Shown here: one piece after another, positions 9,040 through 17,332 of the stretch
Numbering within the stretch: the stretch's first letter is position 1
Layout: every line of letters starts with the position of its first letter
Assembly (NCBI RefSeq): GCF_017744435.1
Contig: NZ_JAGIBG010000008.1
Coordinates: 1-64,000 of the forward strand
Direction: 5' to 3'
DNA from: Pseudomonas sp.
GTDB lineage: Bacteria; Pseudomonadota; Gammaproteobacteria; Pseudomonadales; Pseudomonadaceae
DNA: 64,000 nt
Notes under the pieces: generated by a model
Database searches by the model: none
Told to the model about the DNA's origin: nothing
What the model saw: only the letters and a program-made list of their open reading frames with translations
Position numbers and translations under genes: made by a program

Positions 9040-9855
9040 ATGAGCCGAGCACACGAAAACACCACAATAAACCTGCCGTTTCATGCCCTGCAGCAATGGC
9101 ACAGCGCCCTGCAACAGGCCTTCGCCCACAGCGAGGGCCCGGACGCGCTGGCCTGGCTGGCGGCGGCCATCAGCCAGCTGGTGGCCGCCGAGTCGATGCT
9201 GATCAGCCTCGAACGCAAGGGCCAGCCGCCGCAGCTGCTGTATCAGCAGGGCATCCCGGCCCGCTACCACGAGGCGGTGCTGGAGCGCTATTTCGCCGCG
9301 GGCTACCTGCTCGACCCGTTCTGCCTGGCGGTGCAGAAGGGCCTGGCGCAGGGTTTCTACCACCTGGAAGACATCGCCCCGGACAACTTCTTCGACAGCG
9401 ACTACTACAAGACCTATTACCTGGGCACCGGCTGCAGCGAGGACAGCTACTTCATCGTCGACCTGGGTAACGACAGCAAGATCTCCCTGAGCCTGTTCCA
9501 GGGCTGTAGCGGTGCACGGCTGGGGGTGGCGCAGCTGCACCTGCTGCAGGCCGTGGAACCGATGGTTCGCGAGCTGCTGATGCGCTTTGCCCGGCATGGC
9601 CTGGAGCCGCAGCCGGAAGCGAACGAAAGCGTGCAGGCCGCATTCGACAGCTTTGGGTGCGGGGTGCTGACCGAGCGCGAGCGGCAAGTGGCGCAGATGG
9701 TGTTGCAGGGGCACTCGGTGAAATCCACCGCCCATGAACTGGGCATCTCGCCAGAGACGGTGCGCATGCACCGCAAGAACCTGTACCTGAAGCTGGATAT
9801 CAACTCGCAATCGGAGCTGTTCGCCCAGTTCATCGGCTGGTTGCGGCGGATCTGA
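9040..9855 (+). CDS. LuxR-family (GerE HTH) transcriptional regulator
   Basis: A 271-residue regulator with a C-terminal GerE-type HTH (residues about 208-265: LTERERQVAQMVLQGHS, then SPETVRMHRKNLYLKL). The N-terminal part contains no recognisable receiver or autoinducer motif and may sense a small molecule. An alternative ATG at 8983 overlaps the stop of the transaminase gene (ATGA) and would add 19 residues. Placed directly behind the PotF-like and transaminase genes, it likely regulates them. Its stop is only 6 bp from the convergent anti-sigma gene. Confidence 0.8.
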   Translation: MSRAHENTTINLPFHALQQWHSALQQAFAHSEGPDALAWLAAAISQLVAAESMLISLERKGQPPQLLYQQGIPARYHEAVLERYFAAGYLLDPFCLAVQKGLAQGFYHLEDIAPDNFFDSDYYKTYYLGTGCSEDSYFIVDLGNDSKISLSLFQGCSGARLGVAQLHLLQAVEPMVRELLMRFARHGLEPQPEANESVQAAFDSFGCGVLTERERQVAQMVLQGHSVKSTAHELGISPETVRMHRKNLYLKLDINSQSELFAQFIGWLRRI

Positions 9856-9861
9856 GCGGGC

Positions 9862-10503
9862 TCACCAGCGCAGCAGGCGCGGGCCCAGCCAGGCGCCGAG
9901 CGCGGTCGGCAGCAGCATGCCGAGCACGTACCACAGGCCCCAGAACGGCACGCCCATCTCCGGGCAGTGCAGGCAGTAGGCCAAGGTGGCCGTGGAGCCG
10001 GCCAGCAGGCCACCGGCGGCACCGGCCTGGCGCAAACGGGTCGGTGCCAGGCCGCGCAGCGCCCAGAAGACGCTGGCCAGCCCCGGCAGCGAGAGCAAGG
10101 TGATGTTCAGCGCACAGGTGCGCCAGGTGCGGCCGAACAGCAGGTCGGCGCGCGCATCGAGCGGGGCGCCGGCCAGGCTCAGCGCCGCCCCCAGCCACAG
10201 CAGCAGCAGGGGCAGGCCCAGCAGCCCCCAGGCCAGGCCACCGCGCACGCCCGGCCTGGCCAGCCGGCTGGTCAGCCACAGCCCGAGCATCGCCAGGCTG
10301 CCGGGCAAGGCCACCTTGGCCCAGAACAGCGGGGTGCGCGCCACTTCGGCCAGGTCGCTGCGCACGCCGTAGAGGGCCGCAGTCATCAGCGCTGCGGCCA
10401 GGCCGCCCAGCAACACGGCCAGGCCCAGGCGCCGAATCGTAGCGTTGTGCTGCACCGGGCCTTCGCCTGCAGCCAGCAGGCTGATCAGGTCATCGGTCTT
10501 CAT
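9862..10503 (-). CDS. nrsF: DUF1109 membrane anti-sigma factor, NrsF type
   Basis: A 213-residue integral membrane protein with about six TM helices, of the DUF1109/NrsF family that holds a SigF-type ECF factor at the membrane. Cysteines at 130, 177 and 180 (TWRTC and CLHCPE) match the region where Caulobacter NrsF has two cysteines needed for metal/oxidant sensing. GGAGG supports the ATG at 10503. Its start lies inside the sigma gene (14-bp overlap), indicating translational coupling. It should release the sigma factor under metal stress and so induce the divergent bufferin genes. Confidence 0.85.
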   Translation of the reverse strand: MKTDDLISLLAAGEGPVQHNATIRRLGLAVLLGGLAAALMTAALYGVRSDLAEVARTPLFWAKVALPGSLAMLGLWLTSRLARPGVRGGLAWGLLGLPLLLLWLGAALSLAGAPLDARADLLFGRTWRTCALNITLLSLPGLASVFWALRGLAPTRLRQAGAAGGLLAGSTATLAYCLHCPEMGVPFWGLWYVLGMLLPTALGAWLGPRLLRW

Positions 10504-11077
10504 CGTCGCTTTTACCTCCAATCAACCTGGCCAGGGCCTTCAGGCCGCGGTGTATGCCTACCTTGATCGCTGAGCTGGAAAGCCCGGTCAGTTGCGCGGT
10601 TTCCTCCACCGAAAGCCCCTGCAACTTGACGTGGACGATCGGCAGCCGCTGGCGCTCGGGCAGCTGTTCCAGCAGCCTGGCCAGGTCGCGGCTGGCTTCG
10701 GCAGGTTCCGCATCGCTGCTGGCGAACAACTCGGCGTCGTCATCCAGTGGCGCACTGTGCGCATCCAGGCGGGCCCGGCTGCGCAGGTAATCGACCAGCT
10801 TGTAGCGGGCGATCGCCTGCACCCAGGCGGTCAAGGGTTGTTGCGCCTGATAAGTATGCCGCGCGTTGTGCACTGCCAGCAGCACCTCCTGCAGCAGGTC
10901 CTCGATCTCGGCCGGGCGGCTGGCCAGGCGCCGCCGCAGAAACGCCCGGATATGCAGCGCCAGGGCCGCGAGGAAGGCCCGGTAGGCCTGCGCATCACCC
11001 GCCAGCCCGGCCAGCAGCAAGCTTTGCAGCTGGGCTTCACGCGCATCGAGCACTGCCTGTGAGTTAGTTCGCTGCAT
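10490..11077 (-). CDS. sigF: ECF sigma factor, SigF type (bufferin regulator)
   Basis: A protein of up to 195 residues with region 2 (EIEDLLQEVLLAVHNARHTY, residues about 57-76) and region 4 (LPERQRLPIVHVKLQGLS, then an HTH ending IKVGIHRGLKAL). It is paired with the DUF1109 anti-sigma and divergent from a DUF2282 peptide operon, the arrangement of SigF-NrsF systems. A perfect GTAACC-N16-CGAA promoter overlaps the nominal start codon: the -10 element falls at codon 3. A transcript from it would therefore have to use a later start, such as GTG at 11053 (codon 9). The nominal ATG would need an upstream promoter. Confidence 0.88.
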   Translation of the reverse strand: MQRTNSQAVLDAREAQLQSLLLAGLAGDAQAYRAFLAALALHIRAFLRRRLASRPAEIEDLLQEVLLAVHNARHTYQAQQPLTAWVQAIARYKLVDYLRSRARLDAHSAPLDDDAELFASSDAEPAEASRDLARLLEQLPERQRLPIVHVKLQGLSVEETAQLTGLSSSAIKVGIHRGLKALARLIGGKSDDEDR

Positions 11078-11093
11078 GGGCCGCCTGGGTTAC
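11068..11093 (-). promoter_or_regulatory. SigF-type ECF promoter overlapping the sigma gene start
   Basis: On the minus strand GTAACC (11093-11088) and CGAA (11071-11068) are separated by exactly 16 bases, the element reported for SigF in Caulobacter. It implies autoregulation, and transcription would begin inside the annotated reading frame. Confidence 0.6.
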
Positions 11094-11190
11094 ACCGTGG
11101 GTGCATTTTCGGTGAGCCAGCCGTCGGCGACCCCCTGGATTGAAACCTTAGGTCGCCGCAGCCGGTTGAGCGAAAAATTTTTCCAGGGCT

Positions 11191-11216
11191 GTAACCGGAT
11201 CCGCACACGCCACGAA
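11191..11216 (+). promoter_or_regulatory. SigF-type ECF promoter of the bufferin operon
   Basis: GTAACC at 11191-11196 and CGAA at 11213-11216, spacing exactly 16, about 57 bp upstream of the bufA start. Same element and spacing as in front of the sigma gene. Confidence 0.8.
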
Positions 11217-11272
11217 CTACTCCATGAGCCGCCGGTAAACCTGCCACGGCCACCCACTCTGGAGACTTCAGC

Positions 11273-11560
11273 ATGAAAACCTTAGCCCTCGCCACCGCTG
11301 CCCTGGCCCTCGCTTCGCTGGCAAGTGCCGCCTTGGCAGCCACCCCCACTCAGCCGGCCGGCAGCGGCGCCGCCATGGAGAAATGCTACGGCGTCGCCAT
11401 GGCCGGCAAGAACGACTGCAAGGCAGGTGCCGGTACCACCTGCGCCGGCTCTGCGAAAAAGGACTACGACGGCATGCACTGGAAGAACGTCCCGGCCGGC
11501 ACCTGCACCTCGATCAAGACCCCGACCGGCATGGGCTCGCTGACCCCGATCCAGTCCTGA
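11273..11560 (+). CDS. bufA: Bufferin precursor peptide (DUF2282), copper-buffering RiPP
   Basis: A 95-residue exported peptide. A signal peptide covers about residues 1-22, followed by a mature part with four conserved cysteines at 38, 49, 57 and 78 in the DUF2282 pattern (EKCYG, NDC, TCAGS, GTC). In bufferins, the MNIO enzyme BufB with partner BufC converts cysteines to a copper-binding heterocycle, and the exported product buffers excess copper. Genes for BufB, BufC and a DoxX protein follow directly, and a SigF-type promoter precedes it. Metal specificity is known from the family, not shown here. Confidence 0.9.
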   Translation: MKTLALATAALALASLASAALAATPTQPAGSGAAMEKCYGVAMAGKNDCKAGAGTTCAGSAKKDYDGMHWKNVPAGTCTSIKTPTGMGSLTPIQS

Positions 11561-11576
11561 GCAGAGGAGGCCGACC

Positions 11577-12410
11577 ATGAACGGCAAGGCAGCACTGGGC
11601 GCCGGGATCGGGCTCAAGGCCGAGCACTATGACGCGGCGCTGGCGTGCCGCGCCGAGGGGCTCTGGTTCGAGGTTCACCCGGAGAACTACATGGTCGGCG
11701 GCCCGCGCCTTGCCTGGCTGTTGCGCATCGCCGAGTGCCACCCGCTGTCGCTGCACGGCGTGGCGCTGTCGCTGGCGGCCGATGCCGAGCCGGACCCGCA
11801 GCACCTGCAACGCTTGCGCACGCTGATCGACCAGGTGCAGCCGGTGCTGGTGTCCGAGCACCTGGCCTGGTCGACCTGGCGCGGCGCCTATCACCCCGAC
11901 CTGCTGCCGTTCCCGCGCAGCAGCGAGGCTCTGGCCCGCATCAGCAGCAATATCCAGCGCAGCCAGGAAGCGCTGGGGCGGCGGATCTCGATCGAGAACC
12001 CCAGCCATTACCTGCAGCTGGACGGGCATGAATGGGACGAGATCGATTTCCTCGCCGAACTGGCCCGGCGCACCGGTTGCGGCCTGTTGCTGGACGTCAA
12101 CAACGTCCATGTCAGCGCACACAACCTGGGCTTCAGTGCTGCCGGTTATCTGGACCGCTTTCCGGCACAGGCGATCAGCGAAATCCACCTGGCCGGTTAC
12201 AGCCACGACGCGCAAGGCAGCTTGCTGATCGACTCGCACGATGCGCGAGTCGCCGAGCCGGTCTGGGCGCTTTACCGGCGCCTGATCGCCCGGATCGGCC
12301 CGCGCCCGACGCTGGTCGAGCGTGATGGCAATGTCCCCTCGTTCAATGAACTGCTGGGCGAACGGGCCATGGCCCAGGCGACCCTTGATAGCCCTGGAGT
12401 GCAGCCATGA
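11577..12410 (+). CDS. bufB: MNIO-family (DUF692) bufferin-modifying oxidase
   Basis: A 277-residue multinuclear non-heme iron oxidative enzyme of the DUF692 family, a TIM-barrel fold. Conserved metal-ligand-type motifs are visible: [35 protein letters not shown] and EIHLAGY. It acts in the cytoplasm on the cysteines of the BufA precursor. It starts 16 bp after bufA with an AGAGGAGG ribosome site and overlaps bufC by 4 bp, so modification enzyme and partner are co-translated. Confidence 0.93.
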   Translation: MNGKAALGAGIGLKAEHYDAALACRAEGLWFEVHPENYMVGGPRLAWLLRIAECHPLSLHGVALSLAADAEPDPQHLQRLRTLIDQVQPVLVSEHLAWSTWRGAYHPDLLPFPRSSEALARISSNIQRSQEALGRRISIENPSHYLQLDGHEWDEIDFLAELARRTGCGLLLDVNNVHVSAHNLGFSAAGYLDRFPAQAISEIHLAGYSHDAQGSLLIDSHDARVAEPVWALYRRLIARIGPRPTLVERDGNVPSFNELLGERAMAQATLDSPGVQP

Positions 12411-13162
12411 ACCTCACCTTGAGCCAGTTCCAGGACGCGTTCGCCGCCGCCTTGCAAGGGCGCCCGGCGCCAGGGCTGGCGGCGCTCACCGAACAGCCGG
12501 CGTTCGCGGTGTACCGCAACACGGTCATGGCCGGCTGCGTGGAGGCGTTGTGCGACAATTTTCCCAGCGTCCTGACCCTGGTCGGGCGCGAATGGATGGA
12601 GGCTGCCGCGGTGGCCTACGCACGGCAAGCGCTACCCGACGATCCCCGGCTGATCCATTACGGCGCTGCCTTCGCCGACTTTATCGAGCAGGCGCAGGCA
12701 CAACACGGCGTGCCGTACCTGGCCGAGGTTGCGCGGCTGGATGCCTGCTGGAACGAGGCCTTCAGCGCGCTCGATGCGCCTTGCCTCGACCTGGCCGAGC
12801 TGGCGGGCATGACGGCCGGCGACGTGGCGCGCAGCATTCTGTACCCCCGTAGCAATGCCCGCTGGCACTGGTGCGCGGCGCATCCGGCCTACCGCCTCTG
12901 GCGCTGCGGCCGCGAGCAACTGGCCTGGGCAGACGATCAGCCCTGGGTCGGTGAAGGCGCGCTGTTCGTCGGCGGCCCCGAGGGCGTTGCTCACCAGCCG
13001 CTGGGGCAGGGCGGCTGCGCGTTCCTGCAGGCCTGCGCAGTCGGGCAACCCCTCGAACAGGCCTCACAGTTTGCCCAACACACCCAACCGGACCTGGACT
13101 TCGGCGACCTGCTTGGCCGCCTGGTCGCTGCACAGGTTTTCCGCCCGCTGAGCTTTGCTTGA
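12407..13162 (+). CDS. bufC: BufC, DUF2063 partner protein of the MNIO enzyme
   Basis: A 251-residue protein with an N-terminal DUF2063 (putative DNA-binding-like) domain: [14 protein letters not shown] and [20 protein letters not shown]. Members of this family bind the precursor peptide and present it to the DUF692 oxidase rather than regulating transcription. Its ATG overlaps the bufB stop (ATGA), supporting a BufB-BufC complex. The C-terminal half is the more variable substrate-recognition part. Confidence 0.88.
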   Translation: MNLTLSQFQDAFAAALQGRPAPGLAALTEQPAFAVYRNTVMAGCVEALCDNFPSVLTLVGREWMEAAAVAYARQALPDDPRLIHYGAAFADFIEQAQAQHGVPYLAEVARLDACWNEAFSALDAPCLDLAELAGMTAGDVARSILYPRSNARWHWCAAHPAYRLWRCGREQLAWADDQPWVGEGALFVGGPEGVAHQPLGQGGCAFLQACAVGQPLEQASQFAQHTQPDLDFGDLLGRLVAAQVFRPLSFA

Positions 13163-13172
13163 GGACACCGCC

Positions 13173-13640
13173 ATGGACCACGTCCATACCACACCCTTGA
13201 CCAGTAACCTGCGCCACGCTTGGAACCGGCTTGCCGATGCCCTGCAACAACACCTGGGCGACAGCGTCCTGTGCCTGGTTGCGCGGTTCGGCATTGCCTC
13301 GGTGTTCTTCCTGTCCGGGCGAACCAAGGTCGAAGGTTTTCTGACCATTACGCCGAGCACCTACGAGCTGTTTCGCACCGAGTACGCCTTGCCGCTGATT
13401 TCCCCCTGGCTGGCGGCGCACCTGGCCACCTACGCCGAGCACCTGTTCTCGCTGTTGCTGGTGCTGGGCCTGATGACCCGGCTGTCGGCCCTGGCGCTGC
13501 TGGGCATGACGACGGTCATCGAAGTGTTCGTCTACCCCGATGCGTGGCCCACCCACCTGACCTGGGCAGGTCTGCTGCTGCTGTTGATTGCGCGGGGGGC
13601 GGGGCGGTTGTCCCTGGATCACCTGCTGAAGGTGCGCTGA
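13173..13640 (+). CDS. DoxX-family inner-membrane protein of the bufferin operon
   Basis: A 155-residue DoxX protein with four predicted TM helices. Its middle part contains [14 protein letters not shown], typical of DoxX proteins encoded with DUF692/DUF2063 genes. I chose the ATG at 13173, which follows GAGGA, over an upstream TTG overlapping bufC. It is the last gene of the bufferin operon; a membrane redox role is suggested for the family but unproven. Confidence 0.85.
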   Translation: MDHVHTTPLTSNLRHAWNRLADALQQHLGDSVLCLVARFGIASVFFLSGRTKVEGFLTITPSTYELFRTEYALPLISPWLAAHLATYAEHLFSLLLVLGLMTRLSALALLGMTTVIEVFVYPDAWPTHLTWAGLLLLLIARGAGRLSLDHLLKVR

Positions 13641-13710
13641 TCGCTCACGTCGGGGGGCGGGGCTGGCGCTGTTCGCGCTGAAGGCGTCATGAGCATGACT
13701 AAAGGTTTTG

Positions 13711-13723
13711 TGAAATCAATTCA
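13711..13723. promoter_or_regulatory. MetR box upstream of mesX
   Basis: TGAAATCAATTCA matches the MetR consensus TGAA-N5-TTCA exactly. It lies just upstream of the predicted -35 of the mesX promoter and within the locus that encodes MetR. Confidence 0.75.
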
Positions 13724-13724
13724 G

Positions 13725-13754
13725 TTCCACTCGCTCAGACCCTCAACCTAGAAT
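13725..13754 (+). promoter_or_regulatory. Probable sigma-70 promoter of mesX
   Basis: TTCCAC (13725-13730) and TAGAAT (13749-13754) with an 18-bp spacer, 47 bp before the mesX start. The weak -35 directly next to a MetR box is typical of an activator-dependent promoter. Confidence 0.5.
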
Positions 13755-13801
13755 ACGTCTCAATTAAAGGCTATTTAAGTATTCGAGTGAGACGGTCGAT
13801 C

Positions 13802-14788
13802 ATGACGTGCACAGATTTCAAGTTTTCCATCAAGAGCATTTGTTTCGACGAACACTATCGTCCTGCCGAAACGACGCGCCTTACTACCAACTTCGCCAAC
13901 TTGGCGAGGGGTGCGAGCCGCCAGGAAAATCTGCGTAATACGTTGCAGATGATTGACAACCGTTTCAATGCCCTGGCGCACTGGGATAATCCCGAGGGGG
14001 ATCGTTACACGGTCGAGCTTGAAATTGTTTCTGTCGCCATGAGCCTCGGCGATGACAATAACGGTCAGGCATTGCCGTTGATCGAAATCCTGAAGACGAA
14101 CATCGTCGACCGCACCACGGGCGAGCGCACAGCAGGCATGGTCGGCAACAACTTCTCTTCTTACGTGCGCGATTACGACTTCAGCGTCCTGCTGCTGGGG
14201 CACAACAAAAACCAGGCCGCCTTCAGCACGCCCGAGCATTTTGGCGAGCTGCACGGCAAGCTGTTCAAGAGCTTCGTCAACTCGGCAGCGTATAAAGAAC
14301 ACTTTGCCAAGCCACCGGTTATTTGCCTGAGTGTTTCCAGCAGCAAGAAGTATCACCGCACTGAAAATCAGCACCCTGTACTGGGTCATGAATACCAGCA
14401 AGATGAATATTCGTTGACGGATGAATACTTCGGGAAAATGGGCCTGAAGGTCCGTTACTTCATGCCGCCGAACAGTGTTGCGCCCTTGGCGTTCTATTTC
14501 GCCGGTGATTTGCTGGGTGACTACAGCAACCTTGAGTTGATCAGCACCATCAGCACCATGGATACCTTCCAGAAGATCTATCGGCCGGAAATCTACAATG
14601 CGAATTCCGCGGCAGGCAAATGCTACCAGCCCAGCCTGCAGCACCAGGATTATTCATTGACGCGCATTGTCTATGACCGCGAAGAACGTAGCCGGCTGGC
14701 CATCGAACAGGGACGCTTTGTCGAAGAGCACTTCATCAAGCCCTATCAGGCTGTGCTCGAACAATGGTCCGCTCATTACGCGTGCTGA
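13802..14788 (+). CDS. mesX: MesX (DUF1852), partner of folate-independent methionine synthase
   Basis: A 328-residue DUF1852 protein beginning MTCTDFKFSIKSICFDEHYRP. DUF1852 genes sit next to a core MetE-like gene, and genetic work on folate-independent methionine synthases named the pair MesX and MesD; MesX is required and the system appears oxygen-dependent. The ATG at 13802 was preferred to an in-frame GTG five codons earlier. mesD starts 27 bp downstream. No cofactor-binding motif is obvious, so how MesX supplies the methyl group is not visible from sequence. Confidence 0.88.
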   Translation: MTCTDFKFSIKSICFDEHYRPAETTRLTTNFANLARGASRQENLRNTLQMIDNRFNALAHWDNPEGDRYTVELEIVSVAMSLGDDNNGQALPLIEILKTNIVDRTTGERTAGMVGNNFSSYVRDYDFSVLLLGHNKNQAAFSTPEHFGELHGKLFKSFVNSAAYKEHFAKPPVICLSVSSSKKYHRTENQHPVLGHEYQQDEYSLTDEYFGKMGLKVRYFMPPNSVAPLAFYFAGDLLGDYSNLELISTISTMDTFQKIYRPEIYNANSAAGKCYQPSLQHQDYSLTRIVYDREERSRLAIEQGRFVEEHFIKPYQAVLEQWSAHYAC

Positions 14789-14815
14789 ATTACCAGGAAT
14801 ACAAGGTCATCCGCC

Positions 14816-15847
14816 ATGAAAAAACTGTTACCCACTTCCACCGCTGGCAGCCTGCCCAAGCCTTCCTGGCTGGCGCAACCGGAAACACTCTGGTCGCCCT
14901 GGAAGTTGCACGATGAAGCCTTGATCGAAGGCAAGCAGGATGCCCTGCGCCTGGCCCTGCAAGAGCAGCAGCACGCCGGTATCGACATCGTCAGCGATGG
15001 CGAGCAAACCCGTCAGCACTTCGTCACCACCTTCATCGAACACCTCGATGGCGTGGATTTTGAAAAACGTGAAACCGTCAGGATTCGCGATCGCTACGAT
15101 GCCAGCGTGCCAACGGTGGTGGGCGCCGTTGCTCGTCGCAAGCCGGTCTTCGTCGAAGACGCCAGGTTCCTGCGTCAGCAAACCGCGCAACCGATCAAAT
15201 GGGCGCTGCCAGGCCCCATGACCATGATTGACACGCTGTATGACGCGCATTACAAGAGCCGCGAAAAACTGGCCTGGGAATTCGCCAAGATCCTCAACCA
15301 GGAAGCGCGCGAACTCGAAGCGGCCGGTGTCGACATCATCCAGTTCGATGAACCGGCGTTCAATGTGTTCTTCGACGAGGTGAACGAGTGGGGGGTGGCC
15401 ACCCTGGAGAGGGCGGTCGAAGGCCTGAAATGCGAAACGGCCGTGCATATCTGCTATGGCTATGGCATCAAAGCCAACACCGACTGGAAGAAGACCCTGG
15501 GTTCGGAGTGGCGGCAATACGAAGAAGCCTTCCCCAAACTGCAAAAGTCCAGCATCGACATCATCTCGCTGGAGTGCCACAACTCCCACGTCCCCATGGA
15601 CCTGATCGAACTCATCCGTGGCAAGAAGGTGATGGTCGGTGCCATTGACGTGGCGAACCACGCAATCGAGACCCCCGAGGAAGTCGCCAATACCCTGCGC
15701 AAGGCGCTGCAGTTCGTGGATGCCGACAAGCTCTACCCATGCACCAACTGTGGCATGGCGCCGTTGCCGCGGCGTGTGGCCAACGGCAAGTTGCGTGCCT
15801 TGAGTGCGGGGGCAGAGATCGTCCGCCGCGAACTCGCGCGCCAATAA
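14816..15847 (+). CDS. mesD: MesD, core methionine synthase (MetE C-terminal-like)
   Basis: A 343-residue protein equivalent to the catalytic C-terminal half of cobalamin-independent methionine synthase, lacking the N-terminal folate-binding half of MetE. Zinc ligands are preserved: His211 and Cys213 (VHICYGYG), Glu253 (ISLECHNS) and Cys312 (CTNCGM). It transfers a methyl group to homocysteine from a donor that is not methyl-tetrahydrofolate. Between mesX and a flavin reductase gene, it forms the MesD-type system, with MetR encoded downstream as the likely activator. Confidence 0.92.
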   Translation: MKKLLPTSTAGSLPKPSWLAQPETLWSPWKLHDEALIEGKQDALRLALQEQQHAGIDIVSDGEQTRQHFVTTFIEHLDGVDFEKRETVRIRDRYDASVPTVVGAVARRKPVFVEDARFLRQQTAQPIKWALPGPMTMIDTLYDAHYKSREKLAWEFAKILNQEARELEAAGVDIIQFDEPAFNVFFDEVNEWGVATLERAVEGLKCETAVHICYGYGIKANTDWKKTLGSEWRQYEEAFPKLQKSSIDIISLECHNSHVPMDLIELIRGKKVMVGAIDVANHAIETPEEVANTLRKALQFVDADKLYPCTNCGMAPLPRRVANGKLRALSAGAEIVRRELARQ

Positions 15848-15871
15848 GCCCGCCGACCCTCAGGATTTGCC

Positions 15872-16381
15872 ATGTCACTTCTCAGTACGGCCATCGAGCC
15901 CGTGAGCTTTCGCCAGGCGCTGGGGCACTACGCCTCCGGCATCACGGTGATCACCTCATTGATCGAGGGCCAGCCGATCGGCTTCACCTGCCAGTCGTTC
16001 TACAGCGTATCGGTGAACCCACCGCTGGTTTCCTTCAGCGTGATGGCCGGTTCGGCCAGTTATCCCGGTATGCGCCAGGCGGGTCGGTTCGCGGTCAACA
16101 TCCTTTCCGGCGAGCAGGTGGGGATTTCCAACCAGTTCGCCCGCAAGGGCACTGACAAGTGGCAGGGCGTCGACTGGCAGCAATCGCCGCTGGGCAATCC
16201 GCTGATTGCCGGCAGCCTGCACTGGCTGGACTGCGAGCTTCACGCCGAACACGTTGCCGGTGATCACCTGATCGTGATCGGCGAGGTGAAGGCGTTGAAG
16301 GTGCAGGACGCTACGGCGACGCAACCCTTGCTGTACTTCAAAGGACAATATTGCAACCTTGCCGCCCATGGCGCGCTGTGA
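15872..16381 (+). CDS. Flavin reductase family protein of the mes operon
   Basis: A 169-residue flavin reductase-like (FMN-binding split-barrel) protein. Motifs include FRQALGHYASGITVIT, GFTCQSFYSVSVNPPLVSFSV and the central FAVNILS. Such proteins supply reduced flavin to monooxygenases. Its place 24 bp after mesD suggests it feeds an oxygen-using step of the MesX/MesD reaction, which fits the reported oxygen requirement. This functional link is inference. Confidence 0.85.
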   Translation: MSLLSTAIEPVSFRQALGHYASGITVITSLIEGQPIGFTCQSFYSVSVNPPLVSFSVMAGSASYPGMRQAGRFAVNILSGEQVGISNQFARKGTDKWQGVDWQQSPLGNPLIAGSLHWLDCELHAEHVAGDHLIVIGEVKALKVQDATATQPLLYFKGQYCNLAAHGAL

Positions 16382-16396
16382 GGTTGCCGGCTTCCC

Positions 16397-17332
16397 ATGA
16401 TTGATCTGAGACACCTGCGCACCCTGCATGCCCTGCGCGAAACCGACAGCATGCCCGACGCCGCCGAGCGCCTGCACCTGACCCAGTCGGCGCTGTCGCA
16501 CCAGTTCCGCGAGCTGGAAAACCGCGTCGGCATGCCGGTGTTCGTGCGCAAGTCCAAACCGGTGCGCTTCACCACCGCCGGCCTCAAGCTGCTGCAACTG
16601 GCCGACCAGGTACTACCGCTGATCCGCACCACCGAGCGCAACCTGAGCAAGCTGGCCAACGGCACGGCCGATCGGCTGCACATCGCCATCGAATGCCACA
16701 GCTGCTACCAGTGGCTGATGCCCTCGCTGGACGAGTTTCGCAGCGCCTGGCCGGAGGTTGAGCTGGACCTGGCCTCGGGCCTGTCGTTCGCGCCGCTGCC
16801 GGCCCTGGAGCGGGGCGACCTCGACCTGGTGGTGACCTCCGACCCGTTGCCCCTGCCAGGGATCACCTACGTGCCGCTGTTCGGCTATGAGGCGATGCTG
16901 GCCATCGACAAGCACCATGCCCTGCGCGACAAGCCGTATGTGGAACCTGGCGACATCGCCAGCCAGACCCTGATCACCTACCCGATCGAGCGCAACCGCC
17001 TGGACATCTTCACCGGCTTCCTTGACCCCGTCGGCATCGAACCGGCCCAGGTCCGCACCGCAGAGATGACCGTCATGATAATGCAGCTGGTGGCCAGCGG
17101 CCGTGGCGTGTGCTGCCTGCCCAACTGGGCGGTGCACGAGTACACCTCGCGAGGTTATGTGATTGCCAGGCGCCTGGGCGAGCACGGCCTGCAGGCGACG
17201 CTGTATGCAGCGGTGCGCAGCGACATGCTCGAAGTGCCTTACATGAGCGATTTCCTGCTCACTGCAAAAGACATTTCCTTTGCCACGCTGGAGGGCGTGA
17301 ACGCGGTGTCTGCGCGCTCGACATCAGGCTGA
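16397..17332 (+). CDS. metR: LysR-family regulator MetR
   Basis: A 311-residue LysR protein. The N-terminus MIDLRHLRTLHALRETDSM and AERLHLTQSALSHQFRELE match MetR, the homocysteine-responsive activator of methionine genes. It starts 15 bp after the flavin reductase gene in the same direction, and a perfect MetR box lies in front of mesX. It should therefore activate its own operon. Its 3' end overlaps the convergent LysR gene by 9 bp. Confidence 0.88.
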   Translation: MIDLRHLRTLHALRETDSMPDAAERLHLTQSALSHQFRELENRVGMPVFVRKSKPVRFTTAGLKLLQLADQVLPLIRTTERNLSKLANGTADRLHIAIECHSCYQWLMPSLDEFRSAWPEVELDLASGLSFAPLPALERGDLDLVVTSDPLPLPGITYVPLFGYEAMLAIDKHHALRDKPYVEPGDIASQTLITYPIERNRLDIFTGFLDPVGIEPAQVRTAEMTVMIMQLVASGRGVCCLPNWAVHEYTSRGYVIARRLGEHGLQATLYAAVRSDMLEVPYMSDFLLTAKDISFATLEGVNAVSARSTSG

